45,510 nucleotides of DNA from Armatimonadota bacterium (GTDB lineage Bacteria > Armatimonadota > JADLDR01): assembly GCA_020846535.1 (NCBI GenBank), contig JADLDR010000031.1:1-45510 (forward strand), in the 5' to 3' direction. Within the stretch, counting starts at the first letter, position 1; each line of letters opens with the position of its first letter. The notes below the pieces were generated by a model. It ran no database searches. It was not told the origin of the DNA and was given only the letters and a program-made list of their open reading frames with translations. The translations under genes were made by a program, and so were the position numbers. This document shows, one piece after another, positions 23,501 through 32,600 of the stretch.

Positions 23501-24719
23501 TCCAGACCTCCCTCATCGCTTCGGTCAGAGAATCGCCTTTGCATATTCTATACACCGTGACATCTCGGACTTTCAAGTAATTGACCCACTCCTCCTCAGG
23601 AGAGCCGCCCGGCCCCTCCGTCTCCTCGAACGAGTCGCCGTCGAACCAGAGGAGCGCCAAACGCGCCCCCATATGGGAGAGGGAGTGGAAGGCTTCGAAC
23701 AGGCTGTTATCGACCTGCGGGGTCAGGACGACCACCGTAGAATGAGGCTCGATGGTCGGGGCCGCCTCCAGGAGTACGGTTCCGAGCGAGCAGGGGGAGA
23801 CCGCCTCCATCCGGGCTAGGGCCTCCAGGATCGAATAGAGATGATCCTGCCCGTTATCGGCGACACAGGCCGCCGGAAGGAGCTTATCGCCCAGCAGGCG
23901 GACAGGGTCTCCGTTATAGAGGATATAGCGGGCCAGGGAAGCGGCCATGACCGCGGCGTATTCCAGGGTCGTTTCCTTGCCCTCGCCGCGCTCGGTTCCC
24001 TCTTTGGTCTCCAGGGCGAGGATGATCTCGGTGGAACGGCTCTCGTCGAATTCGATGACCGACAGATCGCCGGTGCGGGCGGTCGTTTTCCAGTGGACGC
24101 GCCTCAGTTCGTCCCCGGCGCGGTATTCGCGGACGCCGTGGAAGTCCAGCCCATCGCCCGGATGTCCCTCTGCATCGACCTCGCGGGAGCCGAAGGGGCT
24201 GCCCCCGGCCAGGCGCACATCGCTCAGGTTCAGGATTTCGGGATAGATCAGCACCTCGGAGGACGATTCGATCCGATAGGAGAAGGAGAACATCCCCAGG
24301 GGGTCTATCGCCTCCACCTGCAAGGGGCCGATCCGGTAGCAGCCGCGCTTGGCGGCCTCCACCTCATAGCGGGTGGACCGCTTGCCGCGGCTCAGGAGGT
24401 AAATATCGTAAATCTCGCTGTCCCCGGCGGGAACGAGCCATTCCGGCAGCCGGTCCCGGACGCGCAGAAAGAGCTTGGGCCAGCGGCTGTGGTTCTCCAC
24501 ATCGATATCCACCGTCAGCCTGTCGCCCGGAAAGACGGAGGGCGGGTGCCGGCGGGTATAGGAGAGGTGATGCAGGGACGCCCTGCCGACCGCATAGGAG
24601 ACCACGGGCACGGCCAGCAGCACCATGGACATCACGTACATCTGGATGACGCGCAGGAAGAGCGCCACGATAAAGAGAAAGACCGCGGCCAGCACCACGG
24701 TCATGAGACGGATGCTCAT
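23487..24719 (-). CDS. DUF58 domain protein with two membrane helices
   Basis: A 410-residue protein with two N-terminal hydrophobic helices (about 5-22 and 27-47), a beta-rich domain, and the DUF58 signature GDGLDFHGVREYRAGDELRRVHWKTTARTGDL, split here as GDGLDFHGVREYRAGDE then LRRVHWKTTARTG (about 187-218). The C-terminal part resembles a von Willebrand A-like fold. DUF58 proteins occur next to MoxR ATPases and transglutaminases and are thought to work with the ATPase as an adaptor on envelope complexes. It begins 5 bp after the moxR stop and overlaps the next gene. The molecular activity is unknown for the family. Confidence 0.9.
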   Translation of the reverse strand: MSIRLMTVVLAAVFLFIVALFLRVIQMYVMSMVLLAVPVVSYAVGRASLHHLSYTRRHPPSVFPGDRLTVDIDVENHSRWPKLFLRVRDRLPEWLVPAGDSEIYDIYLLSRGKRSTRYEVEAAKRGCYRIGPLQVEAIDPLGMFSFSYRIESSSEVLIYPEILNLSDVRLAGGSPFGSREVDAEGHPGDGLDFHGVREYRAGDELRRVHWKTTARTGDLSVIEFDESRSTEIILALETKEGTERGEGKETTLEYAAVMAASLARYILYNGDPVRLLGDKLLPAACVADNGQDHLYSILEALARMEAVSPCSLGTVLLEAAPTIEPHSTVVVLTPQVDNSLFEAFHSLSHMGARLALLWFDGDSFEETEGPGGSPEEEWVNYLKVRDVTVYRICKGDSLTEAMREVWNAMV

Positions 24720-24724
24720 GGCTT

Positions 24725-25678
24725 TCAGGCTTTCCGCGCAATCGGCGCGGCGACAGACCGGACGACCTCATCGAGAATATCGTTGATGCCGGTTCCGCGG
24801 GTGCGCGTCTCCGGCCTGAGCAGGATGCGGTGTCCCAGCACCGGCGCGACAAGGGCTTTCACATCGTCAGGCAGCACGTAGGAGCGCCCGGAGATGGACG
24901 CCATGGCCTGGGCGGTCCGCATGAGGTTGAGCGACCCCCGCGGGCTTGCCCCGAGCAGCACCATCTCATGACGCCGAGTGGCGCTCACAATATCCACAAT
25001 GTAATCACGGATATCCGGATGCACGAAGACATCGCGCACGGCCTGCTGCACCTCCAGAATCTGATCCCCGCTGATGACAGGCTGCACGTCCTGGATGGGG
25101 TGGCGCTTCATCTGGCGCTCCAATATTTCGGTCTCATGCGCCCTGTCGGGATAGCCCACCGTCATCCTCACCAGAAACCGGTCGAGTTGCGCTTCGGGCA
25201 GGGCGTAGGTGCCGTGGTATTCGATATTGTTCTGGGTGGCGATCACGAAGAAGGGGCGGGGCAGGGCATGGGTGATGCCGTCCACGGTCACCTGGAACTC
25301 CTCCATCGATTCGAGGAGCGCGGACTGCGTTTTCGGGGTGGCCCGGTTGATCTCGTCGGCCAGAACGATATGCGCGAACACCGGGCCGGGCCGGAACTCG
25401 AACTCCAGATTTTTCTGATTGTAAATGGCCGTTCCCGTCACATCGGCGGGCAGGAGGTCCGGGGTGAACTGGATCCGCTTGAAACTGCACCCCAGCGAAC
25501 GGGCCAGGGCGCGGGCCAGCATCGTCTTTCCGACCCCCGGGATATCCTCAATGAGCAGGTGCCCCCCGCTGAGCAGGGCGGTCAGGGCCAGTTTCACCGC
25601 CTCGTGTTTTCCGATAATCACCTTCTCGACCTGACCGATCACCAGATCCGCTTTCGCTCCGATCTCCGCAATATCCAT
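24725..25678 (-). CDS. MoxR-family AAA+ ATPase
   Basis: A 317-residue AAA+ ATPase of the MoxR group, chaperone-like proteins that mature or activate partner complexes, often those with vWA or DUF58 proteins. Walker A is EDIPGVGKTMLARALA (about 40-55), Walker B IVLADEINRATPKTQSALLESMEE split as IVLADEINRA and TQSALLESMEE, with sensor residues in FFVIATQNNIEYHGTY and the lid domain starting near 235. ATG 25678 has GGAGGGG upstream. It is the first gene of the operon moxR-DUF58-transglutaminase-holA, behind a good promoter at 25.7 kb. The target of the ATPase is probably the membrane transglutaminase system (inference). Confidence 0.93.
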   Translation of the reverse strand: MDIAEIGAKADLVIGQVEKVIIGKHEAVKLALTALLSGGHLLIEDIPGVGKTMLARALARSLGCSFKRIQFTPDLLPADVTGTAIYNQKNLEFEFRPGPVFAHIVLADEINRATPKTQSALLESMEEFQVTVDGITHALPRPFFVIATQNNIEYHGTYALPEAQLDRFLVRMTVGYPDRAHETEILERQMKRHPIQDVQPVISGDQILEVQQAVRDVFVHPDIRDYIVDIVSATRRHEMVLLGASPRGSLNLMRTAQAMASISGRSYVLPDDVKALVAPVLGHRILLRPETRTRGTGINDILDEVVRSVAAPIARKA

Positions 25679-25716
25679 GCGCTTCGCCCCTCCATGTGAA
25701 CCGATATACTGGTGTT

Positions 25717-25745
25717 AGTGTATCAGAAAGAAGGGATTCTGTCAA
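25717..25745 (-). promoter_or_regulatory. Sigma70-type promoter of the moxR operon
   Basis: On the minus strand TTGACA (25745-25740), a 17-bp spacer and TACACT (25722-25717). The predicted start near 25710 gives a short leader before ATG 25678. The divergent gap to 25925 otherwise holds only the ribosome-binding site of the next prepilin gene. Confidence 0.65.
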
Positions 25746-25924
25746 TTGTCGGACAAGACGAGGGAAAGCAGGCGGGCTTACGGAGGAAAACCGGAGGAGC
25801 GCATCCAAATAAATGCTATTATATCCCGGTCTTCGGAGGCGTCTCATACCGGCCGGCCCCGCAGCCATCTTCATGAATTTTCATTAAAAGAAGAGGTGGG
25901 CGGCAGCGGCCAAAGGAGGGTTCG

Positions 25925-26653
25925 GTGCATCGAAAGGGGTTTACGCTCATCGAGTTGCTGGTCGTGTTCGCCGTCATCTCGCTTCTGTCGGCGATCCTCT
26001 TCCCGGTTTTCGCCCGGGCGCGGGAGCAGGGGCGAAAGGTCGTCTGCCAGTCGAACCTGAAGCAGATCGGCGTCGCCCTGTCGATGTACGCCCAGGATTA
26101 TGACGGCTTCTACCCCGACAACGGCGATCCCTACCTGTGGATGGGCCGCCGCTGGCGCTGGCTGGTCCAGCCCTACCTGGGGCAATCGCTCCGGAGAGAC
26201 CCTGGGGAGCCGGATAATCCCTACAAATCGCAGGGGGTCCCCGGCATTTTGGCCTGCCCCAGCGATGAAACCGCGCCCCTCAGCTTCGACAGCACTTCCT
26301 ACGGCTATTCCTGCGCCTTTTATCATACGCCGGAGCAGATCAACGCAATGTCAACGGCGCATCTGTGGCAGACATTTCCAGGGGGCTACCCCTTCCCCTG
26401 CGTCTCCCAATCGCAGTCTCAGGTCGCTTATCCGGCCCAGAAGGCCGTGGCCGCGGAATGGCTGAGCAACCACGACGCTTTAAGGATCGGCTGGTGGGAT
26501 TGGCGGGAAGGCCGAAACTACCTCTTTGCCGACGGGCATGTAAAATATCTCAGGGCATCCGGGATACGCCGGGCTGTAAGCGGCTTCCCGGACATCAACC
26601 TGACCCGCGACGGCATCGCGGGAAGGGATATCCCTGCGGACGAGGGAGGATAG
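25925..26653 (+). CDS. Prepilin-type DUF1559-like protein, W-X9-DG variant
   Basis: A 242-residue protein with a prepilin leader ([21 protein letters not shown]) and the typical follow-on SNLKQIGVALSMYAQDYDGF and CPSDET. The start codon is GTG at 25925, supported by AGGAGGG. The C-terminal motif REGRNYLFADGHVKYL matches the H-X9-DG family, but the histidine position is a tryptophan (WDW-REGRNYLFA-DG). It is the second such protein in the window, not adjacent to pilus or secretion genes. It would be exported to the cell envelope by a type II/type IV-like machine encoded elsewhere; its job is unknown. Confidence 0.87.
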   Translation: MHRKGFTLIELLVVFAVISLLSAILFPVFARAREQGRKVVCQSNLKQIGVALSMYAQDYDGFYPDNGDPYLWMGRRWRWLVQPYLGQSLRRDPGEPDNPYKSQGVPGILACPSDETAPLSFDSTSYGYSCAFYHTPEQINAMSTAHLWQTFPGGYPFPCVSQSQSQVAYPAQKAVAAEWLSNHDALRIGWWDWREGRNYLFADGHVKYLRASGIRRAVSGFPDINLTRDGIAGRDIPADEGG

Positions 26654-26756
26654 AGCGGGCTTCAGGGCCAGCCGTCCGGGCAGGAATGAAGGGGCCAGCC
26701 GATGAAGATGATAAAAAACTGTGGCGGCATTTTGCCTTCCATACGGAGCGAACACT

Positions 26757-28088
26757 ATGGAGGACGGCAGTACCGGGGCGATTTTCAAGCTGTTGATGGC
26801 GGCGTTTCTGGTTTTTTTGAACGGCTTTTTTGTGGCGGCAGAATTTGCGATTGTGAAGGTGCGGGGAACCCGCATCGAGGAGATAGCCCGGCAGGGGAGC
26901 GGGCTGGCGCGGGTGGCCCGCAAGGCGGTCAAGCACCTGGACGCCTACCTGTCGGCTACCCAGCTCGGAATCACGATTGCCAGCCTGGCCCTGGGGTGGA
27001 TCGGGGAACCGGCCATCGCCGACCTGATCGCTCCCCTCTTCCACGATATGGGGCGGTTGTCGGTGGCGGCCTCTCATACGGTGGCCGTGGCGGTCGCCTT
27101 CACCATCATCACCTTCATGCACATCGTTTTCGGGGAGCTGGCCCCGAAGTCCCTGGCGATTCTGCGCCCGGAAGGGGTCACGCTCTGGGTGGCTTACCCG
27201 CTCGATCTCTTCTACCGCCTTTTTTTTCCGGCGATCTGGGTCTTGAACACCTTCGCCAACCTCACCCTGCGTCTCTTCGGGCTGCGGGCCGCCGGGGAGC
27301 ATGAAACGGCTCACTCCGAGGAGGAGCTTCGGATGATCCTCTCCGCCTCCCATGCGGGCGGCTTCATCCGGGACAGCGAGCTCGATATCGTCCGCAATGT
27401 CTTTGAGTTCGCCCACAAGCAGGCGAAGGATATCATGGTGCCCCGGGTGGACATCCTCTACCTCTCCACCGAGCGGGCGTGGGAGCAGAACCGCGAGGCC
27501 GCCCTGCGCCACGGCTTCACCCGCTACCCGCTGTGCGAGGGGGAGATCGATCAGGTGGTCGGGGTGATCCATATCAAGGACATTCTGGCCCGGCCCGCCG
27601 GAGGGGAAGCGGGCGATATCCGACGGATCATGCGCCCGATCCTGGTCATCCCGGAGAACAAGCCGATAGACCAGCTTTTGCGCGAGTTTCAGAGGAACCA
27701 CACCTACATGGCCCTGGTCGCCGACGAATACGGCGGCACGGCGGGCCTGGTGAGCCTGGAGGATATCGTGGAAGAACTGGTGGGCGAGATCGAAGGGGAG
27801 TTCGGGGCCGAGCCGAAGAAGATCACCCCCACCCAGGACGGCAGCTTCCTGGTGGACAGCCGCCTCACCCTCTCCGACCTGCGACGCGACCTGGGGATCG
27901 CTCTTCCGGAGGAGGCCGACACCATCGGCGGGTACGTCATGTCCGCCCTGGGAGCCATCCCCCGCCCCGGCGACCAGGTGGAGGCGGGCGGCTGCCGCCT
28001 CACCGTCGTTCAGATGGCGGGCCGCCGCATCCGCAGGGTTATGCTGACCCCCTTGCCGAAGCCCGAAGAGAGGGAAGGGGAGGAGTAG
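26757..28088 (+). CDS. CNNM/CBS membrane protein (HlyC/CorC family)
   Basis: A 443-residue protein: CNNM (DUF21) transmembrane domain about 5-195 with helices LLMAAFLVFLNGFFVAAEFA and LGITIASLALGWIGEPAIA and the GELAPKSLAI motif, then a pair of CBS domains (about 215-335, KDIMVPRVDILYLS, VGVIHIKDIL, MALVADEYGGTAGLVSLED), and a C-terminal CorC_HlyC domain (about 350-430). Relatives take part in magnesium/cobalt efflux or homeostasis; older hemolysin names are unsupported. ATG 26757 with CGGAG was chosen over an upstream start at 26721. It follows the prepilin gene by about 100 bp. Transport direction cannot be read from sequence. Confidence 0.92.
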   Translation: MEDGSTGAIFKLLMAAFLVFLNGFFVAAEFAIVKVRGTRIEEIARQGSGLARVARKAVKHLDAYLSATQLGITIASLALGWIGEPAIADLIAPLFHDMGRLSVAASHTVAVAVAFTIITFMHIVFGELAPKSLAILRPEGVTLWVAYPLDLFYRLFFPAIWVLNTFANLTLRLFGLRAAGEHETAHSEEELRMILSASHAGGFIRDSELDIVRNVFEFAHKQAKDIMVPRVDILYLSTERAWEQNREAALRHGFTRYPLCEGEIDQVVGVIHIKDILARPAGGEAGDIRRIMRPILVIPENKPIDQLLREFQRNHTYMALVADEYGGTAGLVSLEDIVEELVGEIEGEFGAEPKKITPTQDGSFLVDSRLTLSDLRRDLGIALPEEADTIGGYVMSALGAIPRPGDQVEAGGCRLTVVQMAGRRIRRVMLTPLPKPEEREGEE

Positions 28089-28136
28089 AATGGAGGGGAC
28101 ATAATTCAGGCAACCAGAAGCAACCACCTCCCCGGC

Positions 28137-28159
28137 CCCCGCCGGGCTTCGGCGGGGGG
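28137..28159. terminator. GC-rich hairpin after the CNNM/CBS gene
   Basis: CCCCCGCCG (28137-28145) pairs with CGGCGGGGG (28151-28159) around GGCTT, 48 bp after the stop. There is no T tract, so intrinsic termination is uncertain. The surrounding sequence resembles the C/G-rich block of the dispersed repeats, so this may be a repeat fragment. Confidence 0.4.
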
Positions 28160-28253
28160 AGTGGTCTTGGGGGGCTTTGATCTATCTACCAGGAGAACGC
28201 GGGGACTCGGTGCGGATCGCGCCCGTGGGGCGGGGGCAAAAGAAGACGGCCCC

Positions 28254-28509
28254 TTAGAAACGATAGCCCAGCCGGTAGATCCCGGTGTCGACCTCCGCCT
28301 GGTCGCCTGCCCCACCGCCATACCGGTACGGGGTAGGCGCGGAGCCGGTGCGGGTGGTCGCCAGGCCGAAGGTGTCCGTGGTCGTCTGGCTGGCGTTGGT
28401 CAGGGAGCGCGTGCCCGCCAGCGCGTCCGCCTGATCCCATGCGTGTAGTGGGCGGCCCCATTCACGACCACACTGCTGCCGTCATACAGGTAAGCGAACG
28501 TGCCGGTCA
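28254..28509 (-). pseudogene. RHS-repeat core remnant, frameshifted and truncated
   Basis: On the minus strand a frame encodes FAYLYDGSSVVVNGAAHYTHG, and, after a frameshift near 28435, a second frame continues ADALAGTRSLTNASQTTTD and then PYRYGGGAGDQAEVDTGIYRLGYRF followed by a stop at 28254. This is the end of an RHS/YD-repeat core, whose usual form is HADALGSTRALTN...YRYGGQ...DTGLYRLGARYYDP. It stops before the RYYDP motif and lacks everything upstream of about 28510. Intact RHS proteins are large surface or toxin-delivering proteins; only this scrap remains. The sequence at 28510-28700 is AT-rich and shows no supported gene. Confidence 0.75.
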
Positions 28510-28709
28510 AAAGAATCGCACTCAGCCATAACACGAAATGCCATTCTTGATGACCTCCAGGCAACAGCCAGAACAATACCATCAAGCAGGAGAGAATCTT
28601 TTTGGGCGAGTCTTGTGAAAATAATAAAAAGCGGAACTTTTTCTCATTGAAGAATCTAATGAAATATTAAGTGAAGTTTCATAAGTTTTTACAGGAAGCC
28701 CTGATTCTA

Positions 28710-29119
28710 ACCCAAGTTGCTGCCTACCCGAATTGAGGCCGATGCGGGGTAGGGGCGCGATTCCTCGCGCCCCATAGCGATCCAGATCAGGGTGACTGTC
28801 CCGCCGGGGCGGGGTGCGGGACTCTGATAGACCGTTACCTAACCCCCCGGCCCCCTTCCCGAAACGGGCAGGGGGAGTGGATGGTGCCGTCAATGACCGC
28901 ACACTCTATTCCCCTCTCCCAGGATGCGCTCCGGCGCATCCCTTGGGTTTTGGGGAGAGGGGCTAGGGGAGAGAGGTCACCCATCCCAGGGGAGAGCGGT
29001 CACCTCTCCCCCAGGAGCGGAGGATCTTTCCCCTGATCTGGATCGCTATGGGGCGCGATGCATCGCGCCCCTACCGTGGAAAACGGGACTGACCCCGGGC
29101 TAGGCTGGCAACTGGGGTT
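28710..29119. repeat. Long-form insertion-like repeat with both ends
   Basis: About 410 bp, starting ACCCAAGTTGCTGCCTACCC and ending GGCAACTGGGGTT. The outer parts match the short elements at 5.5 and 38.3 kb; the interior carries an additional module also seen at 1-260 and 14.4-14.8 kb (CCCCCGGCCCCCTTCCCG, CCCCTCTCCCA, GGTCACCC, AGGAGCGGAGGATCTTT). Flanking sequence reads GATTCTA at 28703-28709 and AATTCTA at 29120-29126, a near-perfect 7-bp direct repeat. No gene lies in 28511-29173. Confidence 0.7.
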
Positions 29120-29173
29120 AATTCTACAACGATGGTTTGGTTGAACGGGTGTTGAGAATGGGGTATCTTCACT

Positions 29174-29653
29174 TCAATGCATCCCGTCTTCTCCCCGCAG
29201 AAGTCTCAGTCCGTGTTCCAAAACGGGCAGGACGACCGATAGGCCCTCGCGGACGGCTCTGGGGCTGCCGGGGAGGTTGACGATAAGAGTGCTGCCGCGA
29301 ATGCCTGAGACGCCGCGGGAGAGCATGGCGAACGGGGTTTTTTTTAGGCCGTCCTGCCGCATGGCTTCCGAGAGGCCGGGAGCGAGCCGCTCGATGCAAG
29401 ACGCGGTGGCCTCGGGCGTCACATCGCGGGGCGCGAAGCCCGTTCCGCCGGTGGTCAGGATGAGGTCGCAGGAGGCGCACCATTCGATCAGCCAAGAAGC
29501 AATGACCGCTTCCTCGTCAGGAACCGTGCCGCGCTGCACGATGATATACCCGCCCTGGCCGTTCAGCGTTTCCTCGATGGCCGGGCCGGAAATGTCCTCA
29601 CGCTCGCCCCGATAGGATCGGTCGCTTACGGTCAGAATCCCCACTCGGAACAT
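29174..29653 (-). CDS. MogA/MoaB-family molybdopterin protein
   Basis: A 159-residue protein of the MoCF-binding fold. In the pathway, MogA adenylylates molybdopterin before metal insertion; MoaB homologues are close relatives and cannot be separated here. Motifs: GILTVSDRSYRGEREDISGP (5-24), DLILTTGGTGFAPRDVTPEAT (binding loop, split at TTGGTG), and GIRGSTLIVNLPGSP near the C-terminus. The start lies 5 bp beyond the stop of the methyltransferase gene, so the two are probably co-transcribed. No other molybdenum cofactor gene is in the window. Confidence 0.9.
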   Translation of the reverse strand: MFRVGILTVSDRSYRGEREDISGPAIEETLNGQGGYIIVQRGTVPDEEAVIASWLIEWCASCDLILTTGGTGFAPRDVTPEATASCIERLAPGLSEAMRQDGLKKTPFAMLSRGVSGIRGSTLIVNLPGSPRAVREGLSVVLPVLEHGLRLLRGEDGMH

Positions 29654-29658
29654 GGCGG

Positions 29659-30495
29659 TCAGCCCTTGCGTACGCAGGCGGCGAAGTGAAGATAAGCCAG
29701 GATACCGATCAGCGAGTGGACATGAAAACGCCGGGAGAGCAGTTCCTTGAATTCGCCGGCGGTAAAGCGGTAAAAATGAAGCCCTCCCGGATGGAAGCCT
29801 TCCTTCTGGCCGAAGAGCCGGAAGAGCAGGGAGTGCTGGTAGGCCGACAGCACGAACCGCGCTCCCGGGGCCAGCGCCCTGCCGATCTCATCGATGGCAC
29901 GGGCACGGCTCTCATGGGTCGGGATATGTTCCAAAACCTGGCTGCTCAATGCGCGGGTGAAGAGGCCGCCCCGCAAAGGGATATGGCTCAGGTCGGCCTG
30001 GATGAGATGGGCTTTCGCCCGTACCGCCTCCGGAAGCCGCTCCCAATTGCGCCGGACCGAGCCGAAGGAGATATCGATTCCCACCGTCTCTCTCGCCTTC
30101 GGCGCAACCAGAGCCGTCATTCTCCCGATGCCGCATCCCGCCTCCAGCAGGAAATCGTCCTGCGAAAGGTCAAGAGCCGCAAACGTCCTGGGAACTTCGA
30201 TCCGGGTCAGCCATTTCAACCCGGTGTTTTTGAGATAGATATCGACCTGTTCATCGCGGGTCTTCATCTCGGTGCGTTTGTCCTGAAATTCCCGGGCGGT
30301 TTCGCTGTCCGAAAGAAGGTCATCGGGAAGGAGGCGAGGGATGCCCTGGGTGATGGGAAAGTCCCGGCTACACTGAGGACAGCGCAGATGGCCTTCCTGA
30401 ATCGTGTCGGAATCCCGGAGCGACTCGGGCTCCAGGGCGAGAGGGAAAGCATGGTCTATGGGGCAGGCGAGATAATCCAGAAGGCGGTAATGCAT
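29659..30495 (-). CDS. SAM-dependent methyltransferase with Trm112-like zinc-ribbon N-terminus
   Basis: A 278-residue protein with an N-terminal Trm112-like segment (YLACPIDHAFPLAL, CPQCSRDFPITQGIPRLLP; C11, C39, C42) followed by a class I methyltransferase. Motif I is EAGCGIGRM (118-126), with VGIDIS, LIQADLSHIP and SSQVLEHI as the next core strands. Proteins of this layout methylate small molecules, lipids or quinones; the substrate is unknown. The ATG at 30495 has AAGGAGA only 16 bases upstream, so the exact start is a little uncertain. It is upstream of the mog-like gene and separated from ftsH by a short palindrome. Confidence 0.85.
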   Translation of the reverse strand: MHYRLLDYLACPIDHAFPLALEPESLRDSDTIQEGHLRCPQCSRDFPITQGIPRLLPDDLLSDSETAREFQDKRTEMKTRDEQVDIYLKNTGLKWLTRIEVPRTFAALDLSQDDFLLEAGCGIGRMTALVAPKARETVGIDISFGSVRRNWERLPEAVRAKAHLIQADLSHIPLRGGLFTRALSSQVLEHIPTHESRARAIDEIGRALAPGARFVLSAYQHSLLFRLFGQKEGFHPGGLHFYRFTAGEFKELLSRRFHVHSLIGILAYLHFAACVRKG

Positions 30496-30572
30496 CCGGT
30501 TTCGATGGGTCTCCTTTCAGGAAATGGAGGGCGCGCGCGGCTGTGCGCCTGTCAGACGTATATGTGCAAGAC

Positions 30573-30595
30573 GGGGCGAACACAAGGTTCGCCCC
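30573..30595. repeat. Small palindrome between ftsH and the methyltransferase
   Basis: GGGGCGAAC (30573-30581) and GTTCGCCCC (30587-30595) form a 9-bp stem with a 5-nt loop. The same GGGGCGAAC/GTTCGCCCC pair recurs near 14.4 and 45.3 kb, so it is a dispersed motif. It has no T tract but lies just after the ftsH stop. Confidence 0.6.
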
Positions 30596-30630
30596 TACGC
30601 AAGCGGGTGGCGTATCCGTCCCTTTTCGGA

Positions 30631-32568
30631 TTACGCCGGTTCGACTTTCGGATGTAAGGTGGGGAGCGGTTCCGGCCTGGGTTTGGTTTCGGCGGGCTGG
30701 GCCGGAGGGGGAGGCGGGGCGTTGTCCGGCACGGGGTCGGGCAGTTTGCTTCCGGCCATCAAGGCTTCGAATTCAGCCTGCTCGATGGATTCCTTTTCCA
30801 GAAGCACCTGGACGATCTCATCCATCTTTTCCCGGTTGTCCAGGAGTACTTTCTCGGCCTGTTCATAGCAGTCATCGATGATCTTTCTTACTTCCTCGTC
30901 GATGACGCTGGCGATCTGCTCGCTGAAGTTTCGGTCTTCCATGAGGTCCCGGCCCAGGAAGGGGCTGCCGTGCCTGCGGCCCAGGGTGAGAGGCCCGAGC
31001 TTTTCGCTCATCCCCAGCTCGCAGACCATGCTTCGGGCGATTTCGCTGCTGCGCTCCAGGTCGTTGCTGGCCCCGGTGGTCATCTCTCCGAAGACAAGCT
31101 GTTCGGCCACGCGCCCCCCCAGCAGTTGGGTGACCTCATCCATCAGGTAGCTTTTGCTGACCAGGTAGCGGTCCTGGGTCGGCAGAGTCATGGTATAGCC
31201 GAGGGCCATCCCGCGGGGCAGGATGGAGACCTTGTGTACCGGGTCGGTATTGGGCAGCACATGGGCTACGATGGCGTGGCCGAGTTCGTGGTAGGCGACC
31301 ATGACCTTTTCTTTTTCGCTGATGATCCGGCTCTTGCGCTCCGGCCCGGCCACCACCCGGTCGATGGCGGCGTTGAAATCATCCATATCGATCTTGGTTT
31401 TTTCCTCCCGCGCGGCCAGGAGAGCAGCCTCGTTGACCAGGTTCGCCAGGTCCGCTCCGGAGAAGCCCGGGGTGCGGCGGGCCAGGTTTTCGAGGTTGAT
31501 CTCATCGGTCAGCGGTTTGCCGCGGGTGTGAATGTGGAGAATCGCCTTGCGCCCGTTGGCGTCCGGGTTGTCCACCGTGATGCGCCGATCAAAGCGGCCC
31601 GGCCTGAGAAGCGCCGGATCCAGGATATCGGGCCGGTTGGTGGCGGCGATGAGGATTACGCCCTTATTGGGGTCGAAGCCGTCCATCTCCACCAGGAGCT
31701 GGTTGAGGGTCTGTTCGCGCTCATCGTGGCCGCCGCCCAGTCCCGCGCCGCGCTGCCGCCCGACCGCATCGATCTCATCGATGAAGACCAGGCTCGGTGC
31801 GCTGGCTTTGGCGGTATCGAACAGGTCGCGCACGCGGGAGGCTCCCACCCCCACAAACATCTCCACAAAGTCGGAGCCGGAGATGTGGAAGAACGGAACC
31901 CCGGCCTCCCCGGCAATCGCCCGGGCCAGCAGGGTTTTCCCGGAGCCGGGAGGGCCGACCAGAAGGACGCCTTTGGGAATTTTCGCGCCGAGAGCCTGGA
32001 ATTTCTTCGGGTTTTTCAGGAACTCCACCACCTCCTGAAGCTCCTGCTTGGCCTCATCGATCCCGGCCACATCCTCGAAGGTGATCTTCGGGATGCTTTC
32101 ATTGGCCCGCTTGGCGCGGCTGCGCCCGAACGAAAGGGCCTGGTTGCCGCCGCTCTGCGCCTGCCGGAGAAAGAAGATCCAGAAAAGGGTCAGCAGAAAA
32201 AGAGGCAGAAGGAGGGAGAAGAGGAGGCTCTGCCACAGTTCGGTGAAGAAGGTGGACTGAACCCCGAACGAAACGCCGTGCTTGTAAAGAAGCTGGGTGA
32301 GTTTGCTTTTTTCTTCCTGAGACTCCGGAATGTTGACTGTGAATTTATCGCCGTTAGTGGTTTCGCCCCTGAAGCGGTCTTTTTCGAAAGTGCCCTTATT
32401 AATCTCCCCGTTCTCGATTTTCTTGAGCAGATCGCTATATTGCATTGGCTCGGTCGGCTCGACCCACCGGGATACGGATCCCTTCATGAGCCATGAGGCG
32501 ACCAGCACGATAAATATAACCCAGAGGGCACTCCTGAAGAATCGATTACCCAACACAAAACCTCCCAT
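30631..32568 (-). CDS. ftsH: ATP-dependent zinc metalloprotease FtsH
   Basis: A 645-residue membrane AAA+ protease that degrades damaged membrane proteins and regulators. Two N-terminal membrane helices (about 11-28 and 110-134) flank a periplasmic domain. Walker A GPPGSGKT is 205-212, Walker B VFIDEID 261-267, SRH region [14 protein letters not shown]. The zinc site is HELGH (427-431; usually HEAGH) with D503 as third ligand, so catalysis should be intact. A Pro-rich tail follows about 610. The ATG at 32568 lacks a ribosome-binding site, while GGGAGG inside its first codons sits 7 bases before a TTG at 32553, so the true start may be that TTG. It has its own strong promoter. Confidence 0.96.
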   Translation of the reverse strand: MGGFVLGNRFFRSALWVIFIVLVASWLMKGSVSRWVEPTEPMQYSDLLKKIENGEINKGTFEKDRFRGETTNGDKFTVNIPESQEEKSKLTQLLYKHGVSFGVQSTFFTELWQSLLFSLLLPLFLLTLFWIFFLRQAQSGGNQALSFGRSRAKRANESIPKITFEDVAGIDEAKQELQEVVEFLKNPKKFQALGAKIPKGVLLVGPPGSGKTLLARAIAGEAGVPFFHISGSDFVEMFVGVGASRVRDLFDTAKASAPSLVFIDEIDAVGRQRGAGLGGGHDEREQTLNQLLVEMDGFDPNKGVILIAATNRPDILDPALLRPGRFDRRITVDNPDANGRKAILHIHTRGKPLTDEINLENLARRTPGFSGADLANLVNEAALLAAREEKTKIDMDDFNAAIDRVVAGPERKSRIISEKEKVMVAYHELGHAIVAHVLPNTDPVHKVSILPRGMALGYTMTLPTQDRYLVSKSYLMDEVTQLLGGRVAEQLVFGEMTTGASNDLERSSEIARSMVCELGMSEKLGPLTLGRRHGSPFLGRDLMEDRNFSEQIASVIDEEVRKIIDDCYEQAEKVLLDNREKMDEIVQVLLEKESIEQAEFEALMAGSKLPDPVPDNAPPPPPAQPAETKPRPEPLPTLHPKVEPA

Positions 32569-32600
32569 TTGGACTAAACGGAGTGAATCCCTTCGCTTCC

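Noticed and set aside
31270..31310. FtsH zinc motif HELGH instead of HEAGH
   Set aside because: HExxH is intact with the third ligand D503; the middle residue varies in known FtsH proteins, so inactivation is not indicated.
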